Shown here piece after piece: positions 57,702 to 64,000 of a DNA stretch of 64,000 nucleotides. The DNA lies in the NCBI GenBank assembly GCA_028564705.1, contig JAPXFQ010000899.1:682001-746000 (forward strand), read 5' to 3'. Below the pieces are notes generated by a model. That model was not told the DNA's origin and searched no databases. It worked only from the letters and a program-made list of their open reading frames with translations. Every line of letters starts with the position of its first letter. Position 1 is the first letter of the stretch. This DNA comes from Apricaphanius iberus. Lineage: Eukaryota; Chordata; Actinopteri; Cyprinodontiformes; Aphaniidae. A program made the translations under genes and the position numbers.

Positions 57702-59446
57702 GGCCCCTTTTTGTTTGCTTTACTGACACTCTCTCTTCTGCTGAACTGTTACAACCTCACCACATGGGTGATAACAGCAAATACTGATGGTGCTGTGCTA
57801 TAACTGTGAATTACTTGTCTGTAAATGTTTTATTATCACCAAACACCATGTTGAAATTCTCTCGCTACAAGATTTCTAAATAAGTCAACCACTTGTTACC
57901 TCAAGAGACAAATATGCTAATGCCACCGGTTCAGTCCTTTAAAAAAAGGACAAATATAATGATAGAATAGCAAGATTTCAGTAATAATATGAGTTAAATT
58001 GTGCACAAATCGAAAAATAGACAAGACAGAAAAGAAAAAAGCTATTAAATATACAAAACCATTGCTAACATATAACAGGAGTAACTGATGAAAAACCTGC
58101 CTATCACACAGTGCACCCTCCATAGTAATCTCAACAAAACTTTGTAAAGTCCAACTTTTAAGCCTATTTTTTAATACAGACATAAAACCCACAATAAAAA
58201 AAACAATTTCTTTTAATAGAATTTCTGGTGGCAAACAATTTTTACCGCCTCTGTTTTCAGCAAGCTGTACAGCTTTGTTTTGTAATTATGACAGACGGCC
58301 TTCCCCTAGGAAACTTCACACGACTGAATCGTACTGAGAGAGGGAAATTTAACCACTACTCTTTCCACAACCTCTCTAAATCATCCAGAGTCATTGTCCT
58401 CTCTATGGATTCTTTTTATCAACTCACCCCATGTGTTTGCATCAGGATTTAGGTTTGGGGACTGAAGAGACAATAAAAGATGATTTACCGTATTCTGTGA
58501 ACAATCGCTATTTTGATTATGTTTTTAATAATTATCCAGTTGCTGAATTTTTCCTCCCTTATCTTTCTCCTTGTTTATGGTGGCCAGATGTTGCTGCTTC
58601 TTAGGGTTAGTAAGAAGGCCTAACAGAAGAATAAAAAATGACCGACATACAAATGATAACGTTTCATTTAAAGAGAAATTATTTGCTCACAAGAAGTGTG
58701 TGCTTGCATTTAGGCCGTTCTTTGATCTAAATCACCCAATGCCGTTCTGGCTATATGTTTATTCTGTTCATGGTGGAAGGTGATATTCACCCTGGTTGTA
58801 ATTAAATTGAATTAAATTAACTTTTATTTATATAGCACCAATTCACAACACATGTCATCTCAAGACACTTGACAAGAAAAGTAATTTCAATACAATTATA
58901 CAAACATTCCAATCAGTTAAAAGTTTTCTATGTAAGGAATCCCAGCAGATTGTGTTGAGTCATTGTCGTGACGTTGTGCCCGGATTTAGGTCTTTTGTAA
59001 CCTCGAAAAGCTTTTCTTCCTTAATTTGCCAATAATTATCTTTGTTCAGGGTGATGTTGTGCAATTTTAGTTTTCTGCCACACATAGAAACAGTTCAGCT
59101 GCATCTGATTTGACTAGAACATCTCTCGTTTCACAATTTCGCACCACTTTCAGTTGACCTTTCAGACAAAATCCCAATAAAATGGCTAAAAAGTGCTGTT
59201 CTTACAAACATGGTAGTAATATTTTTACAAAGGACGGTAGTATGGAAGTTGTTTCTGAGGTGTAAAGTATTTCTACATTTCAAAATCTTACATGACATTC
59301 CCAGTAATTTTTTTTCTTCCTGTAGCTTAAACTTAACCCCCCGCTAAATGCTAACCACAATGTATTTACAGTCTAATGTAAAACCTTTTCAAACACAAAA
59401 ACCAAGAATCACTTTGTTCCTCATAAAACATTCACTTTTGTCAGTC
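57702..59446 (+). other. otol1 3' UTR and downstream intergenic DNA
   Basis: The otol1 3' UTR starts after the stop. AATAAA occurs at 58193-58198 but is distant, and the true site may be a variant signal. An interspersed-repeat copy lies at 58801-58965, listed separately. No gene seen. Confidence 0.5.
58801..58965. repeat. Interspersed repeat, copy 2
   Basis: Shares TTTATTTATATAGCACCAATTCACAAC, ACATTCCAATCAGTTAA and TCTATGTAAGGAATCCCAGCAGATTG with the element at 14565. It is truncated after about 165 bp. Confidence 0.65.
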
Positions 59447-59572
59447 TGCCCTAGTGCAGCTGTGGCTACAACGTATCATTACCAGTGGGTGAATGACTGA
59501 ATATAGTGCAACATACTTTGAGGTCCTCAGGAATAGATAAAGCGCTGTACAAGTATAGACCATTTATCATAC
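59447..59572 (+). mobile_element. tRNA-derived SINE, family 1 (copy 3, tail only)
   Basis: CCCTAGTGCAGCTGTGGCTACAA followed by GATAAAGCGCTGTACAAGTATAGACCATTTATCAT corresponds to the 3' part of the elements at 14001 and 45737. The tRNA-like head is missing. Confidence 0.6.
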
Positions 59573-59823
59573 AGCATCGTCATCTTCTTCGTGTGTATTT
59601 TGCTGGGTCTTTTGTTTTCTTTGTTAACCTGACATGTAGGGTGCTATAAGAAAGTATTTAGATCCCTTACAATTTTCCACAATTTGTTGTGTTAGAGCTT
59701 AATTATAAAATCAATTTCAGTACGGTTTTATGTTTAAAAATGAATACAAGAAGCCCATATTTCTGAAATGAAAAGAAAATGCTTTTTGGCATTTTTGTAA
59801 ATTTATAAAACACTTAAATGTTT

Positions 59824-60810
59824 TCCGTCCATCCATCCATCCATCCATCCATCCATCTTCTTCCGCTTATCCAAGGTCGGATTGTGGGGGCAGTAGCTTA
59901 AGCAGAGACCCAGACTTCCCTCCTCTCGGCCACTTGTGCCAGCTCCTCGGGTGGAATCCCGAGGCTTTCCCAGGCCAGGCGGGAGACATAGTCCCTCCAG
60001 CGAGTCCTGGGTCTTCCTCTGGGCCTCCTCCCTGTGGGACGTGCCCGGAACACCTCACCAGGGAGGCGTCCACGAGGCATCCTGACCAGATGCCCGAGCC
60101 CCCTCAACTGGCTCCTCTCGATGCGGAGCAGCAGCGGCTATTTTCTGACCCCCCTCTGGATAACCAAGCTTCTCACCCTATCTCTAAAGGAGAACCCAGC
60201 CACCCTAAGGAGGAAACTCATTTCAGCCGCCAGTATACGTGATCTCGTTCTTTTGGCTCAGCTCTCTCTTCATCACGACAGACCTGTACAGCGCCCGCAT
60301 AACTACAGACGCCTTACCAATCCGTCTATCGATCTCCCCATCCATTTTTCCCTCATTCGTGAACAAGACCCCCAGATACGTAAACTGGAAGGCACCCTAC
60401 CCTTTTCCGGCTCAAGATGGTCTCGGATTTGGAGGTGCTGATCCTCATTCCAGCCGCTTCACACTCGGATGCGAACCGCTCCAGCGAAGCCTGTAGATCA
60501 CGTTATGAAAGGTAAAGGTTATGATCATGATCAGTGACAAAGGGCAACCTTGGCAGAGTCCAACTCTCACTGGAAGCGAATCCGACTTACTGCCGGCAAT
60601 GCGAACCAAACTCTGACACCGGTCATACAGGGACCTAACAGCCCTTACTCCCAGAGTACCCCCCACAGAATTCCACGAAGGACACGGTCGAACGCCTTCT
60701 CCAACTCCAAAAAACACATGTACACTGGTTGGGCGAACTCTCTCCAGGACCCTGCTGAAGTTGTAAAAGTTGGTCCAGTATTCCACGGCCAGGACAAAAA
60801 CCGCAATATG
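59824..60810 (-). mobile_element. Rex3 (RTE-clade) retrotransposon, 5'-truncated and internally deleted
   Basis: The minus strand codes, in broken frames, RAVRSLYDRCQSLVRIAGSK and CQGCPLS (reverse transcriptase), then later GRRPRGRPRTRWRDYVSRLA (C-terminus). These are Rex3 signatures. The part with the catalytic Asp-Asp motif is missing between about 60490 and 60545. The 3' end carries GGAT repeats (CCATCCATCC on the plus strand, 59828-59857). TTAAATGTTT is repeated on each side (59814-59823 and 60811-60820), a 10-bp target-site duplication. It inserted into an older Tc1 copy. Confidence 0.88.
59828..59857. repeat. (CCAT)n microsatellite, Rex3 tail
   Basis: About seven CCAT units at the 3' end of the reverse-oriented Rex3. 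GGAT/GATG tails are usual for this family. Confidence 0.85.
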
Positions 60811-62304
60811 TTAAATGTTTCAGTTTAATGCATAAATGCTAATTCATCACACTCACGTGTTAGCACTCCATTGAAGCACCTTTGCCAGAAATCGCAGCCT
60901 AAAGTTTTCTTGGGTTTATCTCTACAAGCCTGGCCCACCTGTTTTGGGGGGTTTTCTTCAGTCATCTCCAGATTCTCTAAAGCTCCTTCTGGTTGGATGG
61001 ACATGGCCTTAGGTAGATGTTTTTTGGTCTTTCCAGAGATATGTAAATTTTATTCAGGTGCTCCACGTTCTGTTGTGGTAGCGGGAACACAGTGCTCGTT
61101 AAGCCACGTCTTTGTTGTCTTAGCGGAGCGCTTCGAGTCTTATTGGTCTTGAAAAGTAAATAATTGACTAATTAGTTTTATGGAACCTTTTTTTCTGCAA
61201 TATTTCTATATCTGGGTGCCGTTATCATACCCACTATGCAAACTAGCTGGCCAGTTTCTGCCACAAAAAAACATCCCCACAGGATGATTCTACCACCACC
61301 ATGTTTCACAGCAAGTATGTTCTTAACTATGTGATAAACAGGAACTGTTTTTCTCTAGATATGATGCTAGAAGTTTAGACCAAAAGTTCCTTTTAGCCTT
61401 CATCATATTTAGTTTCTTGCTTTGTAAATATCCAAGGTGTGTTCTTACAAAAATGAGCAATGGTTGACCTTCTAGATGGTTCCATCTACAAAAGAAAAAA
61501 AAATGGACCCCCCCCTAAAGGATGATGGGATTCATGATTGCCTTTTTTACCCACAAGCTTCTTCTCTTTAGTTGGTTAGAGAAGCTACATCCATTTTTTT
61601 CAACTTTCAAGGTTGCTAAGAATTTTTTACATCCTTGGCCAGATCAGTGTTTTAACGCAACACAGCTTACACAGACATTTCGTTTATCTTCATTGCTTAG
61701 CTTCTCCTCCAATGTGCACTGTAAGCTGTGAGACCAAGTGTTTTATATTCCAGATCGTGTTTAATGAGATGAATTTACCACAGATGGACTCTAAACAATG
61801 TGGAGAAGCAGCTCAAGGATAATCAATGGATATCAGATGTCTCTCAGCTCAACTTTTGAGTGAAATAGCAAAGGGTGTGAATGCTTATATAACTATTATG
61901 TTTAAATGCTAGCAACATGCTCTTAACTTACAAAAAACCCTCAAAACATATTGTTGGTTTGTGCTATTTTATGTAGGAAACATTGCTTTAATCAATTCCA
62001 GAAAACATTTTCAACATACATTTTGTAAAAACTGAAGGGGCATAAATATTTTCTGGCAACACTCTACAACTGTGTTAACTCTTACAGCAGAAATGAGTAA
62101 TATGTAAGCAAACAATGTCTCTGTGCTCTGGTGTTAATTATTATTTTTTTATCTAGAACAGAAGATTTTAGTAATATCTACTTGCAAGTTAATCTCACAG
62201 GTTTCTCCAATATTTAAAATGTTTTTGATGTGCTGTAGGTTTACAAATAAAAAAAACCCAGTTAATTGAAAATAAAGTCAACAGTTCAAACACATATAGA
62301 AAGC

Positions 62305-62310
62305 TTTATT
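62305..62310 (-). terminator. Candidate polyadenylation signal for the Fc-receptor-like gene
   Basis: TTTATT on the plus strand reads AATAAA on the minus strand, about 240 bases beyond the stop codon at 62551-62553. Confidence 0.45.
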
Positions 62311-62550
62311 TGCTTAAAAGAGTGATATTTGTTTTAACGGCATTTCTTCTGTTATCCTAATGTAACTCAAAGCGGCTGATGTGAATAATTTTTAACAGTA
62401 GCAGAACAGATGGTGCTAATAGTTGTTTGAAATCTATGCCTCAGATTATTGCTACGTTAGCTATGGAGACATCAGGTTGAGAGGAGTTGAAATGTGAAGG
62501 ACCCCCAGATTTGTCACGGGATTTTCTAAAACTAGCCCCCAAGACAAACC

Positions 62551-64000
62551 TCAAGCTGCTGGGGTTTGACTTTGGCCTGGAAACTGGTCTGGAGGGGTCA
62601 CAACGGGTGAGATTGGTGGTTCAGAATGCGTCAAGGATTGTTCAGGGCGGTCTGTGTGCGGATTAAAATATGGTTTTGTAGTAAAGTACTTTGTTGCTGC
62701 CGACTGACTTGCAGGAGCCACGACATTGAGTGGGAGGCCTTTAGAGGGAGAAAATATCATCTGGTTTCTGTGAGTATGTGTAGGCATCGACTGTAGTCCT
62801 GTTGGGTCAAAGAAAAGGTGACCATAAAAGTCCTGCATGAATTCAGTGTACAATCCAAATCGTAATAATCAGCAGAGCAGATTAACTCTTAAGCACCTGT
62901 GACCTCTCCGAAGCTTCTGGGCTCACTCCACCTTATTATATCCAGCTTTGGTACCTTGGCTCTGCAGCTGTACCATCCCGGAGTCCGTCTGACGTGGAAG
63001 TAGTTTAGTGAGGTCGCTGGTCCCATTAGGTTGTTGTTCTTGTAGAAGTAGTAACTTATCGGTGGCGCGGGCGCACGGGCGTTGTACTGGAGGTGGCAGA
63101 TGAGTTTAATTTTATTTGGTTCGAGCTGGGAGTAGACTTCATCGATCTCCAACAGCGGCTCAGTTACAACCTCTGCGATAATTGAAAGAAAAAAAGTTAC
63201 TTACATGGCTTTTTTTTTTTCTAATGTAAACATGTTCTTTCCTCCACTACATTAATCGTCAACTCACCTAAAATATCCACAGGGGTGGGAACTGACATCA
63301 CAGAGTGTGTGCGTCTACTCAGATCCCAGGACACTCTGCATGTGTACATTCCCTTATCCTCCAGGGTCACGTTGGGGAGAAGGAAATTTAAACTGCTCCC
63401 GCTCTGTACCACTACTTCAATCCCATCTCTGTACAAGACCGTCTGATGGACGGGGGCTTTCCCTCGCAAACGGCACTTCAGATTCAAAACGTCTCCAACC
63501 AGGATAGGGTCTTGTGGTGTTTGCAGGATAGCAAATCCTCCTGAAAGAAATTATAAAGCATAAATGCTTCCCCTGTCATTTATTCAGCGATGTACTTTTG
63601 TTTGAAATACTCGCGGCTTGTTTTGCAGTTCAGTGCAGGTCAGGTCAGAAAGAATTTGTGGTTTGACAGTTTCAGAAATATGAGAAAGAGGAAGAAAAAC
63701 CGATAAGCAAAAACGTTTGTGTAATGACGAGAACTAGATCCTACCATCAACATGGATCTCCTTAGGTAGGCTTCTTTGTGTTGTTACGCTTCCCACTTGT
63801 GTCTCTCTCTTTCCCTGGCAGGAATATTTTCCGCTCTGTTTAACATTGGTCTTCCACTGGTGGAATATCTCCCTGGACTCTGGAAGCTGCACAGATCCCT
63901 TGAACCACAGGTAATTCCAGGAGGCGTTGTAGACATCAGGGATGCTGCATCTCAGCTGCAGACTTTCCCCTTGGAAGATCCTAGAATTTCCAGAAACAAT
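62551..64000 (-). CDS. Fc receptor-like immunoglobulin-domain protein (3' part; 5' end outside the window)
   Basis: Four minus-strand exons join in phase: 64000-63745 (partial), 63540-63268, 63172-62897 and 62798-62551, with GT-AG borders. The first three each encode an Ig-like domain. Exon 63745 onward has LQLRCSIPD ... SGKYSCQG. The next has VLNLKCRLRG ... DKGMYTCRVS. The third has IKLICHLQYN ... TPGWYSCRAK. The repeating Cys pairs with DxGxYxC-type motifs, and the phase-1 domain joints, fit FcR/FCRL proteins that bind immunoglobulin or related ligands at immune cell surfaces. The last exon is rich in Pro, Thr and Ser and ends QTPAA. I see no hydrophobic membrane segment, so this transcript would give a soluble protein. 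Another splice form could still add one. A specific orthologue cannot be named. Confidence 0.8.

Larger units (their letters stand above)
59637..62065 (-). mobile_element. Decayed Tc1-like transposon, interrupted by Rex3
   Basis: The left end AGGGTGCTATAAGAAAGTATTTAGATCC and the right end, inverted, AGAGTGTTGCCAGAAAATATTTATGCC are diverged terminal repeats next to TA. Between them, landmarks of a Tc1-like family occur in order. They are CACCTTTGCCAGAAATCGCAGCC (60880), TTTCCAGAGATATG, the CATCCCCACAGGATGATTCTACCACCACCATG stretch (61270), and TTTACCACAGATGGACTCTAAAC (61775). The last is followed by TGAGTGAAATAGCAAAGGGTGTGAATGC. All transposase frames are broken. The Rex3 insertion at 59824-60810 splits it. 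Confidence 0.7.

Overview
This window is nuclear DNA from a vertebrate, almost certainly a teleost fish. The genes are split by GT-AG introns, the background is AT-rich, and the repeats are typical fish families: Rex3 and L2-like LINEs, Tc1-like and hAT DNA transposons, tRNA-derived SINEs, and (TATC)n/(CCAT)n tails. I see no bacterial, viral or CRISPR-type genes and no operons.

Four genes can be supported. (1) nmd3, + strand, entering from the left edge: nine coding exons between 498 and 13157 encode about 312 C-terminal residues of the 60S ribosomal export adaptor. (2) sptssb, + strand, 23274-23516: a complete 80-residue small subunit of serine palmitoyltransferase in one coding exon, with a likely TATA promoter and GC-rich leader near 19.6-20.15 kb. 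(3) otol1, + strand, four coding exons between 51288 and 57701: otolin-1, a secreted collagen/C1q protein of the otolith matrix, about 488 residues. (4) An Fc-receptor-like immunoglobulin-domain gene, - strand, entering from the right edge: three Ig-domain exons and a Pro/Thr/Ser-rich last exon ending at 62551, with no visible membrane segment. From memory, NMD3, SPTSSB and OTOL1 are also neighbours on human 3q26, so the first three look like a conserved linkage group. They serve unrelated jobs (ribosome export, sphingolipid synthesis, inner-ear biomineral), so they are neighbours rather than a pathway.

The rest is a layered record of transposition. nmd3 introns hold two RecQ-like helicase fragments (1.66-2.13 kb), a hairpin element (5.88-6.01 kb) and a hAT-like element (9.60-11.65 kb) carrying a LINE 3' end. 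Between nmd3 and sptssb lie SINE and interspersed repeats, an element with 328-bp inverted arms (15.76-17.34 kb), and GC-rich promoter DNA. The sptssb intron contains a hAT-type MITE and a perfect 100-bp palindrome. Between sptssb and otol1 lie a 5'-truncated L2-like LINE (26.17-29.13 kb), several decayed Tc1 relatives, three further LINE pieces, an unassigned 31-kb block, a Tc1 element with about 205-bp terminal repeats (41.86-44.01 kb) that itself carries an insertion, and several SINEs. otol1 introns hold two clean MITEs with target duplications. Downstream, a Rex3 copy with a 10-bp duplication sits inside an older Tc1 remnant (59.64-62.07 kb).

I did not find a convincing new multi-gene system. 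The most unusual items are the apparently secreted Fc-receptor-like product, the perfect palindrome, the long-armed inverted repeat, the duplicated helicase fragments and the nested transposons. Exon limits come from reading splice sites and frames by eye; repeat family names come from remembered family features, with no database search.
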